A stretch of DNA of 64,000 bases from Flavitalea plasmicola (GCF_030546645.1 NZ_JAUOTO010000001.1:1-64000); one strand, 5' to 3'; numbered from the stretch's first letter, positions 47,130-55,497 are shown. Notes: generated by a model from the sequence alone, not told the origin. Made by a program: numbers and translations.

Positions 47130-48068
47130 TTAAGCCGTGACGGGTTGGAATTGGCGGGCGAGCGGCGTTCCTTCCACCAGCCGGATGAAAATATCGTTCA
47201 ATGACGGAAGTATTTCCGTGAAGGCGTCGATATTCCGCCCTTCGTTGATGAAATGCGACAATACATCGTTGGATCTGTAACCTTCACGGATCTTTACGAT
47301 GAGGTGGCCTTCTTTGCGGCCGACTATTTCGAAGGCGGTCGTCGTTGTGAGCGATGCTGCATCGGGGTCGTCGAGGCCGATGCTGAAAAGATTTTCCTTG
47401 AATTGCTGTTTGACGCCGGCTACGCTGCCGTCCAGGATCTTCCGGCCTTTGTTGACAAGGATGATGTGATCGCAGATCTCTTCCACTTGCTCCATGCGAT
47501 GGGTGCTGAAGATAATGGTGCTGCCTTTGCGTGCCAGCGCGTAGATCTCGTCCTTTATGAGATTGGAGTTGACGGGATCCAGACCGCTGAAGGGCTCGTC
47601 CAGGATGATGAGCCGGGGTTCGTGCAATACGGTAGTGACGAACTGGAGCTTTTGTCCCATGCCTTTGCTGAGGTCCTCTACTTTTTTATTCCACCAGCTC
47701 TGCATTTCGAATTTGATGAACCACTCCCTGACTTTTTCGGTGGCTTCCTGTTTGCCAAGGCCTTTCAGCCGGGCCAGGTAAACGGCCTGCTCTCCGATCT
47801 TCATCTTTTTGTACAGGCCCCTTTCTTCCGGCATATAACCGATATGGACAATGTCCTTTGCGGGGTGGAAGGGTCTTCCTTCGAAGAGGATCTCTCCTTC
47901 ATCGGGGTAAAAGATGCCGGTGATCATACGGATGAGGGTCGTCTTGCCGGCGCCGTTGGGCCCCAGCAGTCCGAAGATAGATCCCTTTTGCAGGCTGAAG
48001 CTGATGGCGTCCACTGCACGCTGCGAGGAGAAATATTTTTTCAGGTCTTTGACTTGCAGGATGTCCAT
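47130..48068 (-). CDS. ABC transporter ATP-binding protein, NatA-like
   Basis: 312 residues. Walker A is GPNGAGKTT (about 36-44), the signature is LSKGMGQKLQF, Walker B is LIILDEPFSGLD and the switch histidine is in IFSTHRMEQV. A C-terminal extension of about 90 residues follows, of the DUF4162 type often seen in NatA-like ATPases. It energises the permease encoded 9 nt downstream at 45771; start and stop spacing indicate one operon. It acts at the cytoplasmic face of the inner membrane. Substrate unknown. Confidence 0.93.
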   Translation of the reverse strand: MDILQVKDLKKYFSSQRAVDAISFSLQKGSIFGLLGPNGAGKTTLIRMITGIFYPDEGEILFEGRPFHPAKDIVHIGYMPEERGLYKKMKIGEQAVYLARLKGLGKQEATEKVREWFIKFEMQSWWNKKVEDLSKGMGQKLQFVTTVLHEPRLIILDEPFSGLDPVNSNLIKDEIYALARKGSTIIFSTHRMEQVEEICDHIILVNKGRKILDGSVAGVKQQFKENLFSIGLDDPDAASLTTTTAFEIVGRKEGHLIVKIREGYRSNDVLSHFINEGRNIDAFTEILPSLNDIFIRLVEGTPLARQFQPVTA

Positions 48069-48184
48069 GATGGTAAATTTATCGTTAGTCGCAAAATCTT
48101 CCCGGATTATTACAAAAAAATTAATTGGTGTCCCGGAAGTTGCGTGTACGGATGTTTTATTGGAATTTCGGGAAAATTTTATTT

Positions 48185-49195
48185 ATGAGGGTTCGTCGGC
48201 AAAAGCTACCATTTTTTTCCGTAATCGCCGGTGCATTATTGATAATATCTTTCAGCAGCTGGGGTTTCCTGGTTCACCGGACAGTGGGGCAATTGGCCAT
48301 TTACCAGCTGCCGGCGCCCATGAAAGTTTTTTTCTGGAAGAACAGGGATTCCATTGTCAGTCAGTCTGTTCGTCCGGATGTGCGGCGAAATACGGACAGA
48401 ACGGAATTTCCCCGTCATTTCATCGACCTGGAGGCATATGGTGATTCGGCTGGCTGGAAGATGCCCCTTGACGAGCCGGCAGCTATTCAAAAATATTCGC
48501 TGGACACTTTACATAAATACGGCTATGTGCCATATGTGGTGATGGCTGTGCAAAAGCAGCTGACCGAAGCGTTCCGCAAGGGCGACCGGGACAGTATTCT
48601 TTTTTATGCCATCGATCTGAGCCACTACATCGGGGATGCCAATGTGCCCTTGCACACATCATGGAATTATGACGGGCAGCTAAGCGGTCAAAAAGGCATA
48701 CATGCCTTATGGGAGAGCACCGTGCCGGATCAATTGATGGATGGCTATAGGTTGAGGGACGGGCACAAGGCGCAATATCTTTCCGATCCCGCTGCGGCGA
48801 TCTGGGCGTCCGTGCGGCATGCGCATATGCAATTGCAGCAGCTGTTCGAGCAGGAGCGGGAGGCTTCAAAGGAGACGCCGGACACGGTGAAGTACCGGAT
48901 GGTGCATCGCTATGGGAAGGATATGAAGGTTTATACGACGGCTTTTGCGAAGGTTTATGGAGCCAGACTGGGGACGATGGTCAACGATCAGCTGTTGCGT
49001 TCGGCGGATCAGATAGCGGATTTTTGGTATACGGCCTGGATGGATGCGGGCCGGCCTGACCTGGATGCGCTGTTGGCGGCGTCCTTTAGCAGGAAGGATA
49101 AGAAAAACTGCCGGATGGAGTCGAAGGCTTACCGTAAGAACAAACTGATTGAAAAGCAGCTGCTGCTGGCGCGGCGTTATGAGGGGTGGGAGTGA
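48185..49195 (+). CDS. Secreted zinc-dependent phospholipase C / S1-P1 nuclease-like protein
   Basis: About 336 residues from ATG 48185, chosen because it places a signal peptide (LPFFSVIAGALLIISFSS) just before the Trp that begins the mature enzyme in this fold. In-frame starts at 48125 (TTG) and 48152 would add residues without function. Zinc-ligand patterns are clear: mature N-terminal WGFLVHR, RHFIDLEAYGD, SHYIGDANVPLH (HxxxDxxxxxH) and GIHALWES (HxxWE). These are shared by bacterial phospholipase C and S1/P1 nucleases, so the substrate (phospholipid or single-stranded nucleic acid) is undecided. It should be periplasmic or secreted. It ends in heptad repeat copy 6, convergent with a flavoprotein gene. 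Confidence 0.82.
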   Translation: MRVRRQKLPFFSVIAGALLIISFSSWGFLVHRTVGQLAIYQLPAPMKVFFWKNRDSIVSQSVRPDVRRNTDRTEFPRHFIDLEAYGDSAGWKMPLDEPAAIQKYSLDTLHKYGYVPYVVMAVQKQLTEAFRKGDRDSILFYAIDLSHYIGDANVPLHTSWNYDGQLSGQKGIHALWESTVPDQLMDGYRLRDGHKAQYLSDPAAAIWASVRHAHMQLQQLFEQEREASKETPDTVKYRMVHRYGKDMKVYTTAFAKVYGARLGTMVNDQLLRSADQIADFWYTAWMDAGRPDLDALLAASFSRKDKKNCRMESKAYRKNKLIEKQLLLARRYEGWE

Positions 49196-49199
49196 GCTT

Positions 49200-49317
49200 T
49201 AAGCTGCAAGCGACAAGCTTCAAGCTTCAAGCTAGGTCTATTTAGGCGTCAATGCTTATATATATCCGGCTTGTAGCTTGTAGCTATCAGCTTGAGGCTA
49301 TATCCGGCTTGCAGCTA
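49200..49317. repeat. Heptad inverted repeat, copy 6 (longest)
   Basis: The left arm 49200-49236 has AAGCTGC, AAGCGAC, AAGCTTC, AAGCTTC, AAGCTAG. The right arm 49266-49317 carries CTTGTAG, CTTGTAG, CTATCAG, CTTGAGG and, after a break, CTTGCAG. A 13-bp direct repeat TATATCCGGCTTG occurs within the right half (49261-49273 and 49299-49311). It sits between two convergent genes and supplies the last codons and stop of the minus-strand gene. Confidence 0.87.
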
Positions 49318-50854
49318 TTATCGCTTGCGCCACGCGCTCACCATCCATCGCTGCGCTGACGATGCCGCCGGCATAACCGGCGCCTTCCCCACAGGGATAG
49401 AGGTTGCTTATCTGCGGGTGTTGGAGTGTGTTTGCGTCACGGGGGACCCTGACGGGAGAGGAGGTCCTGGATTCGGTGGCGACCAGGACGGCTTCGTTGG
49501 TAAAATAACCTTTCATTTTTTGTCCGAAGAGGGGGAAGGCTTTCCGGAGGCTGTCATATATAAAGGAGGGGAGCACCTGTCTCATGGATGCCGAATGGAT
49601 ACCCGGAACATAGGAGCAATCGGGGAGGCTCGCGGATAATTTTCCTGCCACAAAGTCGGCCATGCGTTGTGCCGGCGCTACGAATTTACCGCCTCCTTGC
49701 TGGAAGGCCTTACGTTCCACGCTTTGCTGAAAGTACATACCTGCCAGTGGGCCATGTTGCCGAAAGGGGGCGAGGTCTTTTTCTTCCACGCTGACGACAA
49801 TACCGGAGTTGGCGTAGGGATTATTCCGTTTGGATGGGGACCACCCATTTACCACCAGTTCTTCTGCCGCTGTTGCGGCGGGCGCGATGATGCCTCCCGG
49901 GCACATGCAGAAGGAGAAGACGCCGCCATGATCCACCTGTTGAACGAGGTTGTAGCTGGCGGGCGGAAGGAAGGGGCTTTGGCTGTGGTATTGTATCCGG
50001 TCGATCAATTGTTGCGGGTGTTCGATGCGGACACCCAGGGCGAAAGGTTTGGCTTCGATGAGGATCTTCTTTTCATGAAGGAGTAAAAAGATATCCCGGG
50101 CCGAATGTCCTGTGGCGAGGATGAAGGCATCTGCGTCGAAGGAAGTGCCGTCGGAAGTAACAACGTGTTTTACACGATCTTTTTGTAGTACAAAATCTAC
50201 AACTTTTTTTTCGAATAGGAATAGTCCTCCACAGTCGACAATTTGTTGTCGCATGGATTGGATGATCTGTGGAAGTTTATTGGTGCCAATATGGGGGTGT
50301 GCGTCGATCAGGATATTTTCTTCTGCGCCGAACTGGACAAGAAGGTTCAGGATGCGGTGAATGTCTCCACGTTTGTTGCTGCGGGTATATAATTTCCCAT
50401 CGCTGTAGGTGCCAGCGCCGCCTTCGCCAAAACAATAGTTACTTTCAGGGTTGATAATTCCTTCTTTATTTAAAGATGCGAGGTCTCGTCTACGCGATCG
50501 GACATCTTTTCCTCTTTCCAGCAGGATGGGCTGGATACCTTTTTCGATGAGCCGGAATGCCGCGAATAATCCGGCGGGACCTGCGCCGATGATGACGACT
50601 TTTTTTTCTGCGTTGGATACATCGGGAAAGTGCAGGGGAATAAATGATCTCTTTTGGTAGGGCTCTTCGACAAATACATGGATCGTGAGGATAATATGAG
50701 GCTGCTTGCTTCGGGCGTCGATAGATCGTTTCACGAGATGGAAGCCGGAGATGGCCCCGATGGGACAACCGATGGCTTGCGCGGCATAATCCCGGATGGC
50801 TTCCTCGTTTGCGGCTTCCGAGGGAAGTAATTTTATCTGGAGGGTTTTTTGCAT
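49298..50854 (-). CDS. FAD-dependent oxidoreductase, COG2509-type
   Basis: About 518 residues from ATG 50854, preferred over 50977 because a TACCTTTG -7 box lies at 50878-50885 and the extra upstream residues look non-coding. An N-terminal domain of about 85 residues precedes the FAD-binding fold, whose glycine motif is VVIIGAGPAGLFAAFRL. NYCFGEGGAGTYSDGKLYTR and a late LYPCGEGAGYAGGIVSAA are typical of the uncharacterised COG2509 FAD-dependent dehydrogenase family. Substrate unknown; cytoplasmic. Its stop codon and final five or six codons are contributed by heptad repeat copy 6. Confidence 0.88.
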   Translation of the reverse strand: MQKTLQIKLLPSEAANEEAIRDYAAQAIGCPIGAISGFHLVKRSIDARSKQPHIILTIHVFVEEPYQKRSFIPLHFPDVSNAEKKVVIIGAGPAGLFAAFRLIEKGIQPILLERGKDVRSRRRDLASLNKEGIINPESNYCFGEGGAGTYSDGKLYTRSNKRGDIHRILNLLVQFGAEENILIDAHPHIGTNKLPQIIQSMRQQIVDCGGLFLFEKKVVDFVLQKDRVKHVVTSDGTSFDADAFILATGHSARDIFLLLHEKKILIEAKPFALGVRIEHPQQLIDRIQYHSQSPFLPPASYNLVQQVDHGGVFSFCMCPGGIIAPAATAAEELVVNGWSPSKRNNPYANSGIVVSVEEKDLAPFRQHGPLAGMYFQQSVERKAFQQGGGKFVAPAQRMADFVAGKLSASLPDCSYVPGIHSASMRQVLPSFIYDSLRKAFPLFGQKMKGYFTNEAVLVATESRTSSPVRVPRDANTLQHPQISNLYPCGEGAGYAGGIVSAAMDGERVAQAIIAASRI

Positions 50855-50877
50855 AGTGAGGCAGTGGCCTAAGTTGA

Positions 50878-50885
50878 CAAAGGTA
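50878..50885 (-). promoter_or_regulatory. TACCTTTG -7 box of the COG2509 gene
   Basis: On the minus strand TACCTTTG matches TAnnTTTG exactly, 23 nt before ATG 50854. No -33 TTG at 17-23 nt was found, so this is a partial promoter match that mainly supports the shorter start. Confidence 0.45.
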
Positions 50886-51095
50886 ATGCAATTCACTCTG
50901 TCTGTTAGAGATACACAATACCCACTGGCCTCAGCGATAAAAAAGCCATCCCAACCGTTGGAAAAGTTTCGCAGCAAGTTTCGTAAATGCGGTGTAAAAT
51001 GAGATGTTTATTTTTCAAAAAAAATTCCAGGATTGAAAAAGGCAATCAAATAATTTGTATCTTCAACTACTTCGTTCAAAATAAACTCTACGTAT

Positions 51096-51239
51096 ATGAA
51101 GAAAGGTTCGTCGCCATCGAAGCTCATTCTATCCTTCTTCATACAAAGTAAGTTTAATCAATTCCGGCAGGGTCTGCTGCTGTACGCTGAATCCCACTAC
51201 TGTCGCCTGTTGCTTCTTAAACGAGGTATTGTGTCTTGA
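51096..51239 (+). CDS. Possible small protein of 47 residues
   Basis: ATG 51096 to TGA 51239, in the 700-nt gap between the flavoprotein gene and dnaA. The product starts MKKGSSPSKLILSFF and is basic (many Lys and Arg) with leucine-rich stretches (GLLLYAES, RLLLLKRG). A TTG (51033-51035) and TAATTTG (51051-51057) upstream loosely resemble a promoter, but with a 15-nt spacer. No family was recognised. It may be a real small gene or chance; the rest of the gap (50886-51095, 51240-51558) shows nothing firm and no convincing DnaA-box cluster. Confidence 0.3.
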   Translation: MKKGSSPSKLILSFFIQSKFNQFRQGLLLYAESHYCRLLLLKRGIVS

Positions 51240-51558
51240 TCCCTGTTGCAGGAGATGTGAATAAGTCTTATAAAGGGGGTGTTGTTAAGATTAAGAGGTT
51301 CTCAAAAATGTATGGATATTATCTTTAATCGGAAGTAATCATAGTTAGGCTGGACATGAGTTTTGTTGAAAATCAAACGTAAAGTTCCTGTTAAGTTCAA
51401 ACTGTATTCGAACCAAAAAAAAGAAGTGAATAAAAAATTTTTTATTTCATGAAAAGTTTTGATATTCGCCGCCCTGCGCAACTTTTTAAAATCCGGTTCC
51501 AATAAAATTTTTTCAAATTACAATTCTTAAATCGGCATAAAAATTGGTTACTGTACAA

Positions 51559-52992
51559 ATGGCAAAGTCGTTCGAAAAAGTATGGAGCAATTGCTTGGAG
51601 ATTATCAAGGACATTGTAGAGTGGCAGCATTATAAAACATGGTTTGAGCCGATCAAGCCCGTGGAGTTGAAGAGCAACATTTTGGTGATCCAGGTGCCGA
51701 GTCAGTTTTTTTACGAATATTTAGAAGAACACTATGTAAATTTATTAGCAAAGACTTTACGGCGCATTTTAGGGAAGGACGCGATGTTGGAATATCGGAT
51801 CATGGTAGACAGTGGAAATCATCAGAACAAACCCCTCACGATGGATGTGCCGGCACATGGCTACAAAACTTTTTCCAACAACGAAATGGATTTTCCTCTT
51901 ATCATAAATAATCCCGTCAAGAATCCCTTCGTCATCCCCGGGCTGAAGAAGATGCAGATCGATGCACAGTTGAACCCTGTGTATACCTTTGATTCTTTCA
52001 TCGAAGGAGATTGCAACCGGGTCGCCCGCCGGGCCGGCAAGACAGTGGCGGAAAAACCCGGGGCCAATTCTTTCAATCCCTTGGTTATATATGGTGGGGT
52101 TGGTTTGGGTAAGACGCACCTTGCACAGGCCATCGGCAACGAGGTGAAGCGTCTCCACCAGAATAAGGTGGTCCTTTATGTCAGCAGCGAGAAGTTCATC
52201 AATCAATTCATGGATCATAGCCGCAACAATGCGATCAATGATTTCATACATTTCTATCAGTTGGTGGATGTCCTTATTATAGATGATGTCCAGTTCTTCA
52301 ACCGGGCAGAGAAATCGCAGGATGCCTTCTTTGCCATCTTCAATCATTTGCATCAGTCGGGCAAGCAGCTGATCCTTTCTTCGGACAAGCCGCCGAAGGA
52401 CCTGGACGGCCTGCAGGAGAGACTGCTTAGCCGATTCCGCTGGGGCTTGAGCGCAGATCTGCAGGTGCCTGATTATGAGACGCGTATCGATATCCTGGAA
52501 AGGAAGATGAAGAATGACGGCCTGGACATGCCGAAAGAGGTAGTAAAGTACTTAGCATACAATATCAATAGTAATGTACGTGAGCTGGAGGGCGCACTTA
52601 TATCACTTTTGGCACAATCTTCGCTCAATAAGAGGGAAATCGACCTTGAATTGGCCAAAAAAGTGCTCCGTAATTTCGTGAAAACTAGCAGTAAAGAGAT
52701 CACTATCGAAACTATACAGCGTATGGTATGCGAATACTTCGATGTGTCGTACGATAAACTGCTGCAGAAGACCCGTAAGCGCGAGATCGTGCAGGCGAGA
52801 CAGATCACTATGTACCTCGCGAAAGCTTTCACGAAGAACTCCCTCAAGACGATTGGCGAACATTTTGGCGGTCGCGATCACACCACGGTGATCCATTCCT
52901 GTCAGACCGTAAAGGATCTGATGGATACCGACAGCCTGTTCCGCGAGAATGTGATGGAGTTGCAGCAGAAGGTGCAGTTAGCTGCCATGTAA
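51559..52992 (+). CDS. dnaA: Chromosomal replication initiator DnaA
   Basis: 477 residues from ATG 51559; the in-frame TTG at 51544 is less likely. Domain I (about 1-85) contains WQHYKTWFEPIKPVEL. Domain III has Walker A GGVGLGKTHLAQA (about 179-191), Walker B VLIIDDVQFF and the AAA+ sensor region ILSSDKPPKDLDGLQERLLSRF. Domain IV holds the DnaA-box-binding signature GGRDHTTVIHSC. DnaA unwinds oriC and loads the helicase. Neither dnaN nor a cluster of DnaA boxes lies next to the gene here, so this locus is not clearly the origin. A terminator follows at 53060-53088. Confidence 0.97.
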   Translation: MAKSFEKVWSNCLEIIKDIVEWQHYKTWFEPIKPVELKSNILVIQVPSQFFYEYLEEHYVNLLAKTLRRILGKDAMLEYRIMVDSGNHQNKPLTMDVPAHGYKTFSNNEMDFPLIINNPVKNPFVIPGLKKMQIDAQLNPVYTFDSFIEGDCNRVARRAGKTVAEKPGANSFNPLVIYGGVGLGKTHLAQAIGNEVKRLHQNKVVLYVSSEKFINQFMDHSRNNAINDFIHFYQLVDVLIIDDVQFFNRAEKSQDAFFAIFNHLHQSGKQLILSSDKPPKDLDGLQERLLSRFRWGLSADLQVPDYETRIDILERKMKNDGLDMPKEVVKYLAYNINSNVRELEGALISLLAQSSLNKREIDLELAKKVLRNFVKTSSKEITIETIQRMVCEYFDVSYDKLLQKTRKREIVQARQITMYLAKAFTKNSLKTIGEHFGGRDHTTVIHSCQTVKDLMDTDSLFRENVMELQQKVQLAAM

Positions 52993-53059
52993 CCTGTCAC
53001 GGTTCCACCCCATCTGACCAGTTTTGCCGTAATAATTTATTGTTCTATACCAACATGAG

Positions 53060-53088
53060 CCCGTCTTGGATTTCCAGGCGGGTTTTTT
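53060..53088 (+). terminator. dnaA intrinsic terminator
   Basis: The stem CCCGTCT (53060-53066) / AGGCGGG (53076-53082), with one G-T pair, is followed by six T, 68 nt after the dnaA stop. The sequence from 53089 to 53314 is G-rich with two copies of GGCCTGACCGG; nothing coding is convincing there. Confidence 0.7.
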
Positions 53089-53314
53089 GCTTTGGGACGT
53101 CTTTTGGGAGGGAGTTGTCCGGATATGGGAATGGGGGTGTCCGTCTTCGGGACGCTATGCGGATCGACCGCCGGCCAGATGGCCTGACCGGGCTGCCGGT
53201 ATGGAGGTGGTTTTGGGCTGGGGCGGCCTGACCGGATGGATATGGGTGATTAACTGGCTTTGAGGGGTTTGTATACGGTGAGGAGCGAGGGGATTATAAA
53301 AAAGTGAGTGTCAA

Positions 53315-53347
53315 TTTGGGTGCATAGCGAATTAATCTTTATTTTTG
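53315..53347 (+). promoter_or_regulatory. tRNA-Ser promoter (TTTG-N21-TATTTTTG)
   Basis: TTTG at 53315-53318 and TATTTTTG at 53340-53347 match the Bacteroidota consensus with 21-nt spacing. Initiation near 53354 would leave a 5' leader of about 26 nt before the tRNA. Confidence 0.65.
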
Positions 53348-53379
53348 CCTCCCCTTCAAAGGAAGGTGGATAAAGTCCC

Positions 53380-53473
53380 GGAGAGGTGCCTGAGTGGCCG
53401 AAAGGGCCGGTTTGCTAAACCGTTATACGAGCTTAAACTTGTATCGAGGGTTCGAATCCCTCCCTCTCCGCCA
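53380..53473 (+). tRNA. tRNA-Ser (anticodon GCT), CCA encoded
   Basis: 94 nt including the 3' CCA. The acceptor stem pairs GGAGAGG (53380-53386) with CCTCTCC (53463-53469), followed by discriminator G and CCA (53471-53473). The anticodon GCT is at 53414-53416, reading AGC/AGU. A long variable arm of serine type (about 53424-53444) precedes the T arm with GGTTCGAATCC. A consensus promoter lies upstream. The last base of CCA is also the first base of a 20-bp inverted-repeat arm. Confidence 0.96.
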
Positions 53474-53654
53474 GCCCGATATGAATAGTGCCCTCGTCAA
53501 AGACGAGGGCATTTTTTATTCCCGGACGCGGGGCGAGCGGACTTTCAGGAATTGTTTATGTCCGAATGAAGTTTGAATGTTTAGAGGGCAAGCTCGTCCA
53601 AGCGGGAGGGGATGAAAAATGGCGCACGCAGTGCGGCACTATTCATATCGGGCT
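53473..53654. repeat. 20-bp perfect inverted repeat bounding a 182-bp segment at the tRNA 3' end
   Basis: AGCCCGATATGAATAGTGCC at 53473-53492 recurs as its exact reverse complement at 53635-53654. The 142 nt between them include the tRNA terminator hairpin and no credible gene. The left arm starts at the final A of the tRNA CCA. It looks like a MITE-sized element or remnant placed at a tRNA 3' end, or one very long stem-loop. Confidence 0.85.
53489..53517 (+). terminator. tRNA-Ser intrinsic terminator
   Basis: Perfect 10-bp stem TGCCCTCGTC (53489-53498) / GACGAGGGCA (53502-53511), loop AAA, then six T. It overlaps the end of the left inverted-repeat arm by 4 nt. Confidence 0.85.
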
Positions 53655-53824
53655 GAAGCCCTCCACTTAAGGGATCACCGAGCGGAGCGAGGTAATCCCC
53701 CCTGTCTGCACAAATTCACAAAAGCAATCAATTCATTAGTTGAATGAGCTTACCACTGCCCCAAACCTGAATGTCAGCACCCTCCGGATTCTTAAGATTT
53801 TCGATATGCCGGATACAATTTTGT
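53655..53824. other. Intergenic stretch with short stem-loops
   Basis: Contains GGGCT/AGCCC (53650-53661) overlapping the repeat end. A second imperfect stem in 53673-53700 has GGGATcACC pairing with GGTaATCCC around the loop GAGCGGAGCGA. No coding frame is convincing; the stems may end the convergent hydrolase transcript that stops at 53825. Confidence 0.45.
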
Positions 53825-54700
53825 TTACTTCAAAAAACCATCCAGGTAACCTAAGATTGTTTTCGTCTGCATCATCAGGCTGACATGCCCCTGCGAAGGA
53901 ACAATGGCCAATTGCGATTTTGGCATTGCTCCAAAATCAGCGCATACAGCTCCTCCCAATAGTTGATACGTTTTTATCAACTCCACTTTATCCAGGCCGT
54001 CATTGTCGCCCGAGATCAGTAATACAGGCGAAGTGATTTTAGCAATATTGGTTTCGCCCATGTTGAAGGGTACCCCGGCAAAAGCAATCATCTGTTCTAA
54101 GAACTTCGTCCATTTTGTTTTGTCAGGCGCTACTGCATCGTATGCCGCCTTCATAGGCGTATTCGTTAAAAATTCAGGCTTCAAATTTTTAAACGCATTC
54201 GTTACTTCGGGCATCCAACCACTACTTTTGTAAGTAGAAGAAATGATCACTAATTTTGTTACGCGTTTGGGGCTTTTAATGGCCAGCTGGTAAGCCACGG
54301 AGCCACCCATGCTATATCCTGCAACATCCGCACTGTCAATTTTTAAATGATCCATTACTCCTTCCACATCACTTGCCAGGGTAGCAAAGTCTAATTTTCT
54401 GTCTGATAACGGAGTATGCCCATGCCCCTGCAATTCAATGGCAATTACCTTCCTTGTTTTTGACAGCTCGGGTATTAATTTCCCCCAGTTCATCTCAATG
54501 GTGTAAAAAGCCCCATGCAGCAGAACGATGGGCCTTCCCTCACCATATACTTCGTAATAGACTTTAATGCCATTGACAGGTACGTAGCCGCTGCCGGAAG
54601 GGTTACTTTGTTGCCCCCTGGACTGAAATACGGCGAAAAAAAGCATGGCAATTATTAACACCGGCTTGGAAACATTAGATCCTTTCAATACTCTTTTCAT
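53825..54700 (-). CDS. Secreted alpha/beta hydrolase
   Basis: 291 residues. An N-terminal signal peptide (VLIIAMLFFAVFQSRGQ) is followed by a classic alpha/beta hydrolase fold. Oxyanion region PIVLLHGAF, nucleophile serine in DVAGYSMGGSVAY, aspartate in LLISGDNDGLD and histidine in VPSQGHVSL form the triad. The core resembles haloperoxidase/epoxide-hydrolase-like and 3-oxoadipate enol-lactonase-like enzymes, but export argues for a periplasmic esterase role. Substrate unknown. No operon partner: the next gene upstream (YceI) is 143 nt away and has its own promoter. Confidence 0.88.
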   Translation of the reverse strand: MKRVLKGSNVSKPVLIIAMLFFAVFQSRGQQSNPSGSGYVPVNGIKVYYEVYGEGRPIVLLHGAFYTIEMNWGKLIPELSKTRKVIAIELQGHGHTPLSDRKLDFATLASDVEGVMDHLKIDSADVAGYSMGGSVAYQLAIKSPKRVTKLVIISSTYKSSGWMPEVTNAFKNLKPEFLTNTPMKAAYDAVAPDKTKWTKFLEQMIAFAGVPFNMGETNIAKITSPVLLISGDNDGLDKVELIKTYQLLGGAVCADFGAMPKSQLAIVPSQGHVSLMMQTKTILGYLDGFLK

Positions 54701-54843
54701 AAAACGTTATTGAATTATTTTTTAATTTTATCTTCAATACGAAAATAGAGTGCATTTCAGGATTTTACGCGGTGCGAAAACGACAACTTGGGGGTGGATC
54801 GCGACAAAATATTGCCATTATATAGACATCGGCTCTTCCCGCT

Positions 54844-55449
54844 TTATTTTATCTTACCCGCCCGGACGTGCAGGCTGATGTCAACGCCGGGATAGATGTA
54901 GAGTGCCTGTGACGGATCAGTATAGATATTCATTCCCCATTTGGTACGGTCCAGTTTAAATACAGCTTCTGTCATTATGCTGTCACCGGTGACAGTGATC
55001 ATAGCAGGGAAGGATTGCGAATGCGTCTCCCCGATCATGGTGAAATCGCCTGTCACCAGATAATTAGCGCCAGGGATGGCAATGGTGTCGCCACCCGTAT
55101 AGGGTACAACGGCTGTAATATGAAATTTACTCTGGGGGTACACGACAAGGTTAAAGAAATTCGCGCTTTTAAGATCGTCCAATAATTTTTGCTTTGCAGG
55201 CTCTGGAAGATCGTCATCCGCTATTGATGAAATTGGAATGGTAAAGTCCCCACCTGAAACAGTCGTCCCCACGGCTGTCAGATTTCCGGTAAGGTCGAAT
55301 GACCCCACATGGAAATGGTCCGTGGCCGACCCTTTCCACTGAATACTTGAAGTGGCACTGTTAACTTCGTAATTGTCGGGTTGGGAATGGTTCTTTTTGC
55401 AGGCTGACATGGATGCGACCAGCAGAGCGATGGACATTATTTTCTTCAT
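54844..55449 (-). CDS. YceI-family lipoprotein
   Basis: 201 residues. The signal peptide ends in a lipobox (VASMSAC, Cys17), so the mature protein is lipid-anchored, probably in the outer membrane. The rest is a YceI lipocalin-like barrel: YEVNSATSSIQWKGSATDHFHVGSFDLTG at the start, a central KSANFFNLVVYPQSKFHITAV and a C-terminal strand near YIYPGVDISLHV. YceI proteins bind isoprenoid or fatty-chain ligands, but the ligand here is unknown. The promoter at 55469-55497 lies just upstream. Confidence 0.9.
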   Translation of the reverse strand: MKKIMSIALLVASMSACKKNHSQPDNYEVNSATSSIQWKGSATDHFHVGSFDLTGNLTAVGTTVSGGDFTIPISSIADDDLPEPAKQKLLDDLKSANFFNLVVYPQSKFHITAVVPYTGGDTIAIPGANYLVTGDFTMIGETHSQSFPAMITVTGDSIMTEAVFKLDRTKWGMNIYTDPSQALYIYPGVDISLHVRAGKIK

Positions 55450-55468
55450 TGTTGGTGTATTGATAGAC

Positions 55469-55497
55469 CAAAATTACAGGCAGTATCCCTCCGGCAA
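55469..55497 (-). promoter_or_regulatory. yceI-like gene promoter (TTG-N18-TAATTTTG)
   Basis: On the minus strand TTG (55495-55497) and TAATTTTG (55469-55476) match the consensus with 18-nt spacing, ending 19 nt before the YceI start codon. This separates the gene from the LuxR-type regulator upstream. Confidence 0.62.

Noticed and set aside
18314..49317. CRISPR array as an explanation for the heptad repeats
   Set aside because: Units are 7 bp, contiguous and inverted rather than 24-40 bp direct repeats with spacers, and no cas gene is present.
51240..51558. oriC next to dnaA
   Set aside because: Only one 9-mer close to a DnaA box (TGTGAATAA near 51254) and one weaker match were found. There is no cluster and no dnaN neighbour.
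53040..53263. Two short frames after dnaA
   Set aside because: They cover the dnaA terminator and a G-rich stretch. The products are Trp/Gly-rich and overlap in two frames.
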